Assembly (NCBI GenBank): GCA_963781215.1
Contig: CAWAFE010000022.1
Coordinates: 56,458-120,457, forward strand
Length of the DNA stretch: 64,000 nucleotides
Source: AP-15 sp963781215
GTDB taxonomy: Bacteria; Pseudomonadota; Alphaproteobacteria; ATCC43930; CGMCC-115725
Direction: 5' to 3'
Shown here piece after piece: positions 27,350-36,263 of the stretch. Under the pieces are notes generated by a model. The model was given only the letters and a program-made list of their open reading frames with translations, was not told the DNA's origin and did no database searches. The position numbers were made by a program, and so were the translations under genes. Numbering within the stretch: the stretch's first letter is position 1; each line of letters starts with the position of its first letter.

Positions 27350-29055
27350 GTGTTGGGGGATCGCCGGTTCGTCGTCGAGTTGATCAAGCCGTCGCATTAC
27401 GACGACGACGGTTATGTGATCCAGTGGTGGAAGTCCTGGATCCCGTCGAACTCGCTTGCCTGTCTCTACGGCATCGCCAGCGAGCTGGCGGCGCGGCGGG
27501 CGCTCGGCCCCGATATCGCGATCGAGGTCGAGGCCTATGACGAGTGCCACACCGTTATCCCGATTCGCCGCATCATCCGGCGGATCAAGGCGGCCGACGC
27601 CGGGCTCGTCTGCCTCGTCGGCGTGCAGTCGAACCAGTTTCCGCGGGCGATGGATCTGGCGGTGCAATTCCGCCAGGCCGGCATCGCGGTGGCGGTCGGC
27701 GGGTTTCACGTGTCGGGCCTGCTCGCGATGCTGCCCGAATTGCCGCCCGACCTCGTGGCCGCGCAAACGCTGGGCGTCACCCTTTTCGCCGGCGAGGCCG
27801 AAGGAAGGCTCGAAGGCCTCTTCGCCGATGCGCTCGCGGGACGCATAAAGCCGATCTACAACTACATGGACGATCTGCCCGGGATTGCAGCGGCAGGTGA
27901 CGCCGTTCCTGCCGGCCGCGCATCGTGCGCCGCTACGGCGAAAGCCTCGGCGCCTTCGACGCCGGGCGCGGCTGCCCGTTCCAATGCAGCTTCTGCACGA
28001 TCATCAACGTCCAGGGGCGCAAATCGCGTTGGCGCGACGCCGACGATGTCGAGCATCTGGTGCGCGCCAATCTGGCGCAGGGCGTCTTTCGCTTTTTCAT
28101 CACCGACGACAATTTCGCCCGCAACCGCAATTGGGAGGCGATCTTCGACCGGCTGATTCTGATGCGCGAAGAGGAAGGGCTCGGGCTGCAATTCATCATC
28201 CAGGTCGACACGCTCTGCCATCGCATCCCGAATTTCGTCGAGAAGGCTGCCCGCGCCGGCTGCAAGCGGGTCTTTATCGGGCTCGAAAACATCAATCCCG
28301 ACAACCTTGTGCAGGCCAAGAAAAAGCAGAACCGGGTGCACGAGTACCGGCAGATGTTTCTCGCCTGGCGGGCGCAGCGGGTCATCACCTATGCCGGCTA
28401 CATATTGGGCTTCCCCAACGACACGCCGGAGCGGATCGCCGAGGACATCCGCACCGTGCAGCGCGAATTGCCGGTCGATTTGTTGGAGTTCTTCATCCTG
28501 ACGCCGCTCCCGGGCTCGGCCGACCACAAGGAGCTGCACACCAACGGGGTATGGATGGACCCCGACATGAACAAATACGATCTGGAGCACGTCACCACCG
28601 GCCACCGGGCGATGAGCGCCGCAGACTGGCAGGGCGTCTATCGCAAGGCTTGGGATCTTTATTATTCGCCGGAGCACATCGAAACCATCCTGCGCCGCGC
28701 CAAGGCGTCGGGGATCAAACCGGTTCGGCTACTCAACCATGTACTGCAATTCTACTTCACCTTTATTCAGGAGAATGTGCATCCGCTGCAAGGGGGTTAC
28801 TTCCGGCGCAAATTGCGGCGGCAGCGACGGGTCGGATTGCCGCGCGAGAACCCGCTGGTCTTCTATCCTCGCCGGGTCCGCGAGGTCGTCGAGACCCACG
28901 TCAGGCTGGCCATTTTTTATCTGCGCCTGCACCGCATCCGCCGCCGCGTCGAGCGCGACCCCGCCCACTGCCTCGATCCGGCGTTGACCCCGATCGCCGA
29001 CGATCCGCCGACCCTCGCCCGGGGCCGGAAGGCCTTGGCCGGCGCTGCCGCCTGA
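27350..29055 (+). CDS. Radical SAM protein with N-terminal cobalamin-binding-like domain, two apparent frameshifts
   Basis: About 567 residues once two extra bases (about 27883 and 27918) are removed; the three frames join as D-D-L-P-G-L-Q-R-Q-V-T-P-F-L-P-A then R-I-V-R-R-Y-G. GTG 27350 has GGGGCGAGG upstream. The N-terminal 160 residues look like a B12-binding Rossmann domain (V-C-L-V-G-V-Q-S-N-Q, V-A-V-G-G-F-H-V). The [4Fe-4S] motif is C-P-F-Q-C-S-F-C (C-x3-C-x2-C, near residues 208-215), followed by F-I-T-D-D-N-F and F-I-G-L-E-N-I-N. The C-terminal 150 residues are basic. The reaction is unknown; methyl transfer or lipid/hopanoid-type chemistry are options. Confidence 0.78.
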
Positions 29056-29235
29056 ACCGGTTTTTGCACCCAACCCGAAACTGGAATAGCCCGCGTAATC
29101 GGACCGCTCGCCACGCCGACGACGGCGCGCAACCGGCATTGCTCAACCCAGACCGCACGCAGCATTGCCTATGGGTATATGACAAGGGACCCGTCCGGCA
29201 CGATTTCGAGGGCTCGGTCGCACGAGAGGCAATGC

Positions 29236-30444
29236 ATGACGAGCTATGGCCGGATTTCTGATTTCGCGGGCGACAACGCCCTGCCGGACGAGGAGCGCGC
29301 GATGCTGGAGCGCGCCCGGGCGCTGGTCCCGCGCCTCGCCCAGCGCGCGCCGGCCGCGACCGCGGCGCGGCTGCTGCCGGTGGAGACGATCGCAGAGTAC
29401 CATGCGGCCGGAAATTCTGCGCATTCTGCAGCCGCAAGCGGTTTGGGGGCATGCAAGGCAGGTTCAGCCTGTTCTCGCGGATCGTCGAGGAGTTGACCTA
29501 TGGCTGCGCCTCCTCGGCCTGGGTCTATGCGGTGCTCGCCGAGCATCAATGGATCATCGCGCAGTATCCCGAAGCGGCGCAGATCGACGTCTGGGGCAGA
29601 GGACCCCGAAGGCAGTCGCTTCATCCTCGCTGGCGCCGCGCGAGGCGGCGAGACGCGTGCCGGGCGGCTGGCGGCTCAGCGGGCATTACCCGTTTTCGAG
29701 CGGCTGCGACTACGCGCAATGGGCGATCATCGGCGCCTTTCTCGGGCGAAGGGCGACCCGCGCAGCGTCGCCTATCTGCTGGTGCCGCTCGCCGAAATCG
29801 AGATCGTCGACGATTGGCAAGTACCCTCGGGCTCGCTCGGCACCGGCAGCAAGTCGCTGGTCCTGCATGATGTGTTCGTTCCCGAGCACCGCTCGGTGAT
29901 GGTCAGCGATCTCTTCGCCGGCACCCCGCCGGGCGCCTTGGTGCATCCCGACTATCCGGTGCTGCGGGCACCCCGCGGGTTTCTGGTGTCCTATTCGCTG
30001 CCGCCGGTCGCGATCGCTCTCGGCCGGCGCGCCCTCGACATCGCCTGCGCCGCGCTGGCCGGCCGGGTGTCGCGCGGAGTGACCAAGGTGGCGGAGTCGG
30101 AGGTCGTGCAGATGGCGATCGGCGAGGCCGCCGCCGCGATCGACGTGGCGACGATGCTGCTGCACACCGGGCGCGATTCCAGCACCGCGGCGGTCAGCTC
30201 GGGCCGCCGGATCACCGAGGCCGAGGCATTGCGCGCCCGCCGCGACATGGTCTACGCCCAGCACCAGGTGGGATGGGCGCTCGATCGCCTGTGCGAGATG
30301 GACGGCGCCCGCTGGGTCTATGACAGCGACCCATTGGGAGCGATCCGCCGCGATGTGATGACGATCCTGACCCACCATGCCGCAAGCCGCCAGGCGGCGA
30401 TGGCCCCCTACGGCCGCATGCTGCTCGCCCACGACCACCGTTAA
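29236..30444 (+). CDS. Flavin-dependent monooxygenase of acyl-CoA dehydrogenase fold (HsaA/C2-HpaH-like), six apparent frameshifts
   Basis: Removing six single extra bases (about 29413, 29438, 29600, 29623, 29735, 29744) gives one 400-residue protein, the normal size. Landmarks in order are V-E-T-I-A-E-Y-H-A-A-G, R-F-G-G-M-Q-G-R-F, S-A-W-V-Y-A-V-L-A-E-H-Q, S-S-G-C-D-Y-A-Q-W, G-S-K-S-L-V-L-H-D-V-F-V-P and an ACAD-type C-terminus with H-Q-V-G-W-A-L-D-R. S-S-G-C-D is characteristic of two-component hydroxylases acting on phenols or steroids with reduced flavin. A partner reductase is not adjacent. At least two insertions lengthen GG to GGG, as sequencing errors do. Confidence 0.75.
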
Positions 30445-30541
30445 CGCGCCGGACCGAGGACGCCGCGTGCGATTATTTTGTATCGGACGCTCTAAAATCA
30501 GCGCATAGTCCCGCTTCGGGCGAATCCGGAATCGGTGGCGG

Positions 30542-31135
30542 ATGGCGAGGCCGAGGGAGTTCGACGAGGAAAAGGTGCTCGACGCGGCGACCGACTGCTT
30601 CTGGCGCGACGGCTACGAGGCGACGTCGGTGCGCGAGCTGGCGGCCCGGATGGGGATCGCCGGCGCGAGCCTCTACAACGCCTTCGGCGACAAGCGCGCG
30701 CTCTTTCGCCGCGCGCTCGAACGCTACGCCGAGCGCTCGACGCGCGAACGCATCGCCCGGCTCGAAGGGGCCTTGCCGCCCAAGGACGCGATCCGCGTCT
30801 TTCTCGCCGAGATCGTCGAGCGCTCGCTCGACGACAGCGACCGCCGCGGCTGTCTGCTGGTCAATTCCGCATTGGAGATCGCGCCGCATGACGCTGAGAT
30901 GGCGGCCGAGATCGCCGCGCGGCTCGGCGAGATCGAGGCCTTCTTCCGCCGCACCGTTACGAGGGCCCAGGCCGACGGGGACGCACCGCACGACCGCGAC
31001 ACGGCGGACCTCGCCCGCGTGCTGCTGGCCGTGACCTTGGGGGTGCGCGTGCTGGCCCGCTCGAACCCGTCCCGCGTGCTGCTCGAAGGCGCGGTGCGTC
31101 CTGCCCTCGCCCTACTCGATAATCCTCGAACTTGA
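30542..31135 (+). CDS. TetR/AcrR-family transcriptional regulator
   Basis: The product is 197 residues. The N-terminal HTH (about residues 8-55) shows D-E-E-K-V-L-D-A-A, Y-E-A-T-S-V-R-E-L-A-A-R-M-G-I-A and S-L-Y-N-A-F-G-D-K-R-A-L-F. The ligand-binding half has C-L-L-V-N-S-A-L-E, the motif of the TetR_C_6/AefR-like group. It lies 13 bp upstream of the candidate selenoprotein gene on the same strand and probably controls it, and perhaps the monooxygenase gene that ends 98 bp before it. Confidence 0.87.
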   Translation: MARPREFDEEKVLDAATDCFWRDGYEATSVRELAARMGIAGASLYNAFGDKRALFRRALERYAERSTRERIARLEGALPPKDAIRVFLAEIVERSLDDSDRRGCLLVNSALEIAPHDAEMAAEIAARLGEIEAFFRRTVTRAQADGDAPHDRDTADLARVLLAVTLGVRVLARSNPSRVLLEGAVRPALALLDNPRT

Positions 31136-31148
31136 AAAGGAGCTGTGT

Positions 31149-32328
31149 GTGACACGACTGACCGACCTGCCGCCGGCCCAGGCAAAGCGCCTCTCCGAGC
31201 TCGAATGCCCGCAATTCTCGACGACGCCCTGGGTGAACGGTCCGCCGCTGTCGCAGCGGCGGGTCGCGGTCGTGTCCTCGGCGGGTCTCGTCGTTCGCGG
31301 CGAGACGCCGTTTCGCGGCCGCGACGCCGATTTCCGCGCGATCCCGTCGACGACGACGCCCGAGCGGCTGCTGATGAGCCACATCTCGATCAACTACGAC
31401 CGCACCGGCTTTCAGGAGGATTGGAACGTCGTCTTTCCGCTCGACCGGCTGCGCGAGCTGGCGGCCGAGGGTGCGATCGGCTCGGTGGCGGCGACGCACT
31501 ATTCGTTCATGGGCGCCACCGACCCGATACAGATGGAAGGCCACGCGCGCGAGGTCGCCCTCCATCTGAAGCGAGACAACGTCGACGCCGTCCTGCTCTC
31601 CCCCGTTTGACCGCTCTGCACGCGCGCCGTGAGCGCGCTTGGGCATTATCTCGAGGAAGAGGGTGTCGCGACGGTCGCGATCAGCCTGATCCGGCCGCAG
31701 ACCGAAAACACACGACCGCCGCGCGCATTGTGGGTTCCGTTCGAGCTCGGCCGCTCGTTCGGGCCGCCGAGCGACCCGGCGTTTCAAAAAAAGGTGATCC
31801 TGGCGGCGCTGCGTCTCCTGGAGCTCGAAACCGGTCCTGTCGTGCTTACGGATTTCCCGGACGACGACCCGCGGGCGCGCGCCGATCCCTTGTGGCGGGC
31901 GCCACTTTTGAAGGCTGCGTCGCTGGAGGACGAGATCGCCCGATTGGCGGCGGCATACGACCGGTCCGTCGACGAACGTGGGCGCACGACAGTCGGGCTC
32001 AGCGGCATGCCGATGGCCAGAAATCGGCCGTTACGTCGCGGCCTGGCTGCGCGGTGAGAACCCGCCGAGCCCAGCCGCCGACATGTCGGCGCCGCTGGCC
32101 CTGCGCTTTGCGGTCGACGATCTGAAGGCGTATTGCCTCGAAGCGGCGGCCGCCGGCGGGGCCAAGCCGTCAAGCCGGCAGCTTGGCGACTGGTTCTGGA
32201 ACGACACCGTCGCCGGCAAGGCGATCATCGGCTTGCGCCAAGCCTATTTCGACGCGGACGACGACCGGCTGAAGCTGATCGCCGGCAATTTCCTCGTCCC
32301 CGCCGCCCGCGTCCCGCCTCCCCGCTGA
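31149..32328 (+). CDS. Candidate selenoprotein: GrdB/PrdB-family ('selenoprotein B') reductase, in-frame TGA as Sec154
   Basis: GTG at 31149 is preceded by AAAGGAG at 6-7 bases. The first 153 codons end V-L-L-S-P-V, then TGA (31608-31610), then in the same frame P-L-C-T-R-A-V-S-A-L-G-H-Y. Reading TGA as selenocysteine gives U154-P-L-C157, a redox U-x-x-C motif at the place where this family has U or C. Homology continues with W-V-P-F-E-L-G-R, R-T-T-V-G-L-S-G-M and, after one extra base at about 32022, E-I-G-R-Y-V and D-W-F-W-N-D-T-V. Total about 392 residues. A SECIS-like hairpin follows the TGA. Clostridial relatives are Sec subunits of glycine/betaine/D-proline reductases; the proteobacterial members have no established reaction. 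Without Sec insertion a 153-residue fragment would be made. Confidence 0.82.
31611..31638 (+). promoter_or_regulatory. SECIS-like hairpin downstream of in-frame TGA
   Basis: Eleven bases after the TGA (CCGCTCTGCAC), a perfect 6-bp stem GCGCGC (31622-31627) / GCGCGC (31633-31638) closes a 5-base loop CGTGA. The apical loop starts 17 bases after the TGA and has G at its second position, followed by T and G. These values match the known geometry of bacterial SECIS elements (loop about 16-37 nt downstream, G in the first two loop positions). It would recruit SelB with selenocysteyl-tRNA. It lies in coding sequence, as usual in bacteria. Confidence 0.68.
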
Positions 32329-32359
32329 CCGGATTGGGGCTCGTAGAACTCGGGGTCTT

Positions 32360-32944
32360 TTACTGATCCTGATCCGCTCCGTTTGAGCCCTCGGCGGTTT
32401 CGCCGAGGATGGCGGGGCTGATGTCGAGGAGGCCGGCGCCGCGCAATTCGTCGATCGCCGGCAGGTCCGCGAGGGAGTCGAGCCCGAAATGGGCGAGGAA
32501 GCCGGGGGTGGTGGCCCAGAGGAGTGGGCGGCCGGGGCTCTGGCGGCGGCCTTTCGGGCGCACCCAGCCGGCCTCCATCAACATGTCGATCGTGCCTTTG
32601 CCGAGAGCGACGCCGCGCACCGCCTCGATCTCGGCGCGGGTGACCGGCTGGTGATAGGCGATGACCGCGAGCGTCTCGACCGCGGCGCGCGACAGCTTGC
32701 GGGCCACCGGCCGCTCGGCGCGCAGGGCGAGGGCGAGGTCGGGTGCGGTGCGAAAGGCCCAGCCTCCGGCCAGCCTGACGAGGTTGACCCCGCGGCCGGC
32801 ATAATGCTCGGCGAGGTCGCGCAGCAGGCCGTGCAGGTCCGCCGCCTCACCGAGCCGGGCCGACAGCATTTCGTCGGCGAGCGGCTCGGCCGCGGCGAAG
32901 AGCAGCGCCTCGACGAGCCGCAGCTCCTGCGCCCGCTCGTTCAC
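32360..32944 (-). CDS. scpB: Chromosome segregation/condensation protein ScpB
   Basis: The product is 194 residues. It carries the two winged-helix domains of ScpB: L-V-E-A-L-L-F-A-A-A-E-P-L near the start, then R-A-A-V-E-T-L-A-V-I-A-Y-H-Q-P-V-T-R-A-E-I-E. The second is followed by R-G-V-A-L-G-K-G-T-I-D-M-L and G-R-P-L-L-W-A-T-T-P-G-F-L. With ScpA and SMC it forms condensin. The start overlaps the scpA stop by four bases. The final acidic, N-rich tail is short. It is convergent with the selenoprotein gene. No tatA follows, unlike many alphaproteobacteria. Confidence 0.93.
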   Translation of the reverse strand: MNERAQELRLVEALLFAAAEPLADEMLSARLGEAADLHGLLRDLAEHYAGRGVNLVRLAGGWAFRTAPDLALALRAERPVARKLSRAAVETLAVIAYHQPVTRAEIEAVRGVALGKGTIDMLMEAGWVRPKGRRQSPGRPLLWATTPGFLAHFGLDSLADLPAIDELRGAGLLDISPAILGETAEGSNGADQDQ

Positions 32945-33729
32945 GGAGGCGCCTCCTCGACAGCCCGACCGCGCCTAGCGGCGGCCCGGCTGCGCAGATA
33001 GATCGGGCCGAACACCCGATCCTGGCGCAGCTCGAGGCGACCGTCGCGGGCGAGCTCGAGGCTCGCGGCAAAAGTGGCGGCCAGCGCCGAGCGGCGGAAC
33101 AATTCCTCGGCCGGGTCGCCGGGCAGAAAGCTCGTCAGCTCGCGCCATTGCGGGATGTGGCCGAGAAACGGCAGCAGACGCTTCAGGGCGTCCTCCATCG
33201 AGTGAAAGGCCGAGCGCTCGACCGCCAGCACCGCTTTCGTGCTGCGGCGGCGCCCGTCGCCATAGGCGCGCAGCAGCTCGTAGAGCCCGAGCCGCCAGAT
33301 CGGGACCGCGGTTTCGGCGAGCCCCTCGGGCGCGCCGCGCGGAAAGACATCGCGGCCGAGCAGCGGGCGGGCCATCAGCCGGCTGCCGGCGGTCTGCATC
33401 GCCGCCAGCAATTTGAGCCGATGCCCCAGGGCGGCCGAAAGCGCGGCGGCGTCGGGTTCGTCGTCGGCGGGCGGCTGCGGCAATAGCAGGCGCGACTTCA
33501 GATAGGCGAGCCATGCCGCCATCACCAGATAGTCGGCGGCGACCTCAAGGCGCAGCTCGCGCCGGGCGGCGATGAAGGCGAGGTACTGATCCGCCAGCGC
33601 CAGGATCGAGATCCGGGCGAGGTCCACCTTCTGCTCGCGCGCCAGGGCGAGCAAAAGGTCGATCGGGCCTTCATAACCGTCGAGTTCGAGGACGAGCTGC
33701 TGCGGCTCGGCACGGCCCTCGGATGTCAT
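32941..33729 (-). CDS. scpA: Segregation and condensation protein A (kleisin)
   Basis: The product is 262 residues from ATG 33729. It begins L-V-L-E-L-D-G-Y-E-G-P-I-D-L-L-L-A-L-A-R, the kleisin N-terminal motif that binds SMC, and continues V-D-L-A-R-I-S-I-L-A-L-A-D-Q-Y and A-A-W-L-A-Y-L-K-S-R-L-L-L-P. The C-terminal winged helix carries L-A-A-T-F-A-A-S-L-E-L-A. ScpA bridges the SMC heads. The gene is overlapped at both ends by four bases, indicating tight coupling with scpB and the protease gene. Confidence 0.93.
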   Translation of the reverse strand: MTSEGRAEPQQLVLELDGYEGPIDLLLALAREQKVDLARISILALADQYLAFIAARRELRLEVAADYLVMAAWLAYLKSRLLLPQPPADDEPDAAALSAALGHRLKLLAAMQTAGSRLMARPLLGRDVFPRGAPEGLAETAVPIWRLGLYELLRAYGDGRRRSTKAVLAVERSAFHSMEDALKRLLPFLGHIPQWRELTSFLPGDPAEELFRRSALAATFAASLELARDGRLELRQDRVFGPIYLRSRAAARRGRAVEEAPP

Positions 33730-34427
33730 CCGCCTTGCCCGGTGATCGCCAGCACCAGCCGGATCAGGGCTTGCGTCGGGGCGCCGATCAGCCAGCCGAG
33801 AATGTTGAGGTTGAAGCCGATCTGGTTGCCGACATAAGGCAGCACGAACAGGAACAACATCAGGATCAGGAGGCCATAGCGCTCGAGCCGGGCGAGAGGC
33901 AGCGCCAGCGCATCGGGCAGCAGCCCGACGGCAACCCGACCGCCGTCCAGGGGGGGCAAGGGCAGCATGTTGAAGACGCACAGCACCGCGTTGATCTGGA
34001 TCGAATGAACCAGGTTCAGGGCGATCCAATCCGCCGGGCTCGACGGCATCCAGCCGACCGTATGGAACAGCAGCGACGAGACGATTGCGAGCAGCACATT
34101 GGTGCCCGGGCCGGCGAGCGCCACCCAGACCATGTCGCGGCGCGGATTGTTGAGACGGCCGAAATTGACCGGGACGGGCTTCGCATACCCGAACAGAAAC
34201 GGCGCGCGAATCAGGATCAGCAGTGCCGGCAGGATGATCGTGCCGAAGGTGTCGATGTGGTTCAGCGGGTTGAAGGTGACGCGCCGCGCGCGCATCGCGG
34301 TGTCGTCGCCGAAGCGCCAGGCGACCGCGCCATGCGCCGCCTCGTGAAAGGTCACGGCGATGACGACCGGCAATACCCAGGTGCTCGCCTGGTAGATCAT
34401 CGTCCAAAGGGACCCGGTAAGGTTCAT
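33726..34427 (-). CDS. Site-2-protease family (M50) membrane zinc metalloprotease
   Basis: The product is 233 residues. The zinc motif is V-T-F-H-E-A-A-H-G (HExxH) in the first membrane helix, and the third ligand is in P-P-L-D-G-G-R (N-M-L-P-L-P-P-L-D-G-G) about 140 residues later. Four to five hydrophobic segments are visible. It is the minimal Rip/SpoIVFB-like form with no PDZ domain. It cleaves transmembrane substrates; the target is unknown. Insertion between scpA and nagZ is frequent in alphaproteobacteria. Four-base overlaps occur at both ends. Confidence 0.9.
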   Translation of the reverse strand: MNLTGSLWTMIYQASTWVLPVVIAVTFHEAAHGAVAWRFGDDTAMRARRVTFNPLNHIDTFGTIILPALLILIRAPFLFGYAKPVPVNFGRLNNPRRDMVWVALAGPGTNVLLAIVSSLLFHTVGWMPSSPADWIALNLVHSIQINAVLCVFNMLPLPPLDGGRVAVGLLPDALALPLARLERYGLLILMLFLFVLPYVGNQIGFNLNILGWLIGAPTQALIRLVLAITGQGG

Positions 34428-35449
34428 CCCGTTACGCCTGCCATCAATCCGTCGAATTGGGCCTCCGCCTCGTGCCGGTCGAAGCCTGTCGCCGAAGCGC
34501 GGCGGATGGCATCGCCACGCGCCAGCCGCGCTTCGGTGCGCGGGGCCAGCGGCCCGACCACCGTAGCAATCTCCTCCATCTCGCGGGCGTCGCCGTTGCA
34601 GTGCAAGACGAGGTCGCAGCCGGCGGCGCATGCGCGCCGCGCCCGCTCGCCGATAGCCCCGCCCAGAGCCTGCATCGAGAGGTCGTCGCTGATCAGGACG
34701 CCGTCGAAACCGATTTCGCCCCGGATCGCCTCGGCGATCACGGTCGGGGACAATGTCACCGGCGCCAAGGGATCGATCGCCATATAGACTATATGGGCGG
34801 TCATCGCCCAAGGCAGCGCAGAGAGCGCGCGGAACGGCGCAAAATCGCTGCGCGACAGCCCATCGCGAGAGGCTTCGACCCGCGGGCATTCGAGATGGCT
34901 GTCGACGCGGGCGCGACCGTGGCCGGGGATGTGCTTCAGTACGGGGAGCACGCCGCCTTCGAGCAGCCCTTCGCAGACCGCACGGGCGAGCCGGATGACG
35001 CGCTCGGGCTCGCCGCCATAGGCGCGGTCGCCGATCACCGGGTCGGCGCCGGCGACCGGCAGATCCAGCACCGGCTGGCAGTTGACGGTGATGCCGAGCC
35101 TGGCGAGATCGTCGGCGATCAGCCGTGCGCCGAGCCGGGCCGCCGCCTCGGCCTGAGGATCGGGCAGGGCGGCGATCTCGGCCGCCGACGGGTAGAGGCG
35201 CCAGTGCGGCGGCCTCAGCCTTGCGACGCGCCCACCCTCCTGGTCGATCAGGACCGGCGCGTCGTCGCGGCCCACGCATTCGCGCAACGACCCGACCAGA
35301 TCGCGGACCTGATCCGGGGAGCGGCAATTGCGCCGGAACAGCACGAACCCCGCGGGGTCGGCGGCGGCGAAGAAATCGCGCGCGGCGGCGCTCAGCGCCT
35401 CGCCGGCGCAGCCCAGCACGACCGCGCGCGGCGGCCCATCATCGGACAA
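34424..35449 (-). CDS. nagZ: Beta-N-acetylhexosaminidase NagZ (GH3)
   Basis: The product is 341 residues, normal size. Motifs are V-L-I-D-Q-E-G-G-R-V-A-R-L, K-H-I-P-G-H-G-R-A-R-V-D-S-H (the His/Asp general acid pair) and V-L-I-S-D-D-L-S-M (nucleophile Asp). NagZ removes GlcNAc from anhydromuropeptides in the cytoplasm during peptidoglycan recycling. It overlaps the protease start by four bases and its own start overlaps the SPOR gene's end by 11 bases. Confidence 0.93.
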   Translation of the reverse strand: MSDDGPPRAVVLGCAGEALSAAARDFFAAADPAGFVLFRRNCRSPDQVRDLVGSLRECVGRDDAPVLIDQEGGRVARLRPPHWRLYPSAAEIAALPDPQAEAAARLGARLIADDLARLGITVNCQPVLDLPVAGADPVIGDRAYGGEPERVIRLARAVCEGLLEGGVLPVLKHIPGHGRARVDSHLECPRVEASRDGLSRSDFAPFRALSALPWAMTAHIVYMAIDPLAPVTLSPTVIAEAIRGEIGFDGVLISDDLSMQALGGAIGERARRACAAGCDLVLHCNGDAREMEEIATVVGPLAPRTEARLARGDAIRRASATGFDRHEAEAQFDGLMAGVTG

Positions 35450-36260
35450 GGAGACACCCGATGCTGCGCTCCCTCAGCTCGCCGCAGAGATGCTCCGCCT
35501 TGGCCGGGTCGCCGACCGGCCCCGCCAGGATGCGCCAGTAGACCCCCTTTTCGCCGAGATCGGCGCGGATTGGGGTCGCTGCGAGACCGCCGAGGAGATC
35601 GGCGTTCTTGCGCTTGATCCGGTCCCATTCCTGGCGCGCCTGCTCCTCGCTGCGCACCGAGCCGAGCTGGATGCGCGTGCCGCCGGCACTTGGCGCCGTC
35701 ACCCGCCCCGGTGGAGAAGACGCCGCCGGCTTGGCCGAGCCCGGCAGTGTCTTCTCGACCGCGGCGGCGGCCTGCTGCTGCGGCTTGGCCGGCGGCGGCG
35801 CCGGTGCGGAGATTGCCGCGGGCGGCGCTTCGGCGACGGGCGCCGGTGGTGGAGCGGCCGGTGCGGCGGACGGCGGTGCGGTCGGCCGGGGCATCGGCTT
35901 TTCTGGCGGCGGCAGCAGATGCTCGACCACCGGGCGGGTCTGCGCGGAACGGGTCTGGGTATAGATCAGCTTGTCGCGGTCCGGGATCTGCATGCCGCCC
36001 GGCTCTTCCGGCTTGACCCTGGTCGGGCGCGGGTCGGCCCGGATCAGCGGCACGTCGTTGCCCGCGACCGGGCCCCTCGAGTGCCGGGCGCCCTCGGAGT
36101 AGGCGAACCACAAGCCGCCGGCGAAGAGCCCCATGACCACGAGTGCCACAAAGATCGCCATCACCCGCCGCTGCGGCCGCGGCGGCTCCTCGTCGTCGCG
36201 CGGATCGACGTAGAGGCCGCTGCGCTGACCGGGCTCGACCGTGCCGAATTCATATGACAT
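35439..36260 (-). CDS. SPOR-domain membrane protein
   Basis: The product is 273 residues. A short cytoplasmic tail, one membrane helix (about residues 34-54, V-M-A-I-F-V-A-L-V-V-M-G-L-F) and a long proline/alanine-rich periplasmic linker lead to a C-terminal SPOR domain (about 195-270). The domain begins I-Q-L-G-S-V-R-S-E-E-Q-A and contains V-Y-W-R-I-L-A-G-P-V-G. SPOR domains bind denuded glycan strands at the division septum, so a role in cell division or wall remodelling is likely. It lies between argS (3 bp) and nagZ. Confidence 0.9.
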   Translation of the reverse strand: MSYEFGTVEPGQRSGLYVDPRDDEEPPRPQRRVMAIFVALVVMGLFAGGLWFAYSEGARHSRGPVAGNDVPLIRADPRPTRVKPEEPGGMQIPDRDKLIYTQTRSAQTRPVVEHLLPPPEKPMPRPTAPPSAAPAAPPPAPVAEAPPAAISAPAPPPAKPQQQAAAAVEKTLPGSAKPAASSPPGRVTAPSAGGTRIQLGSVRSEEQARQEWDRIKRKNADLLGGLAATPIRADLGEKGVYWRILAGPVGDPAKAEHLCGELRERSIGCLLVR

Positions 36261-36263
36261 GGG

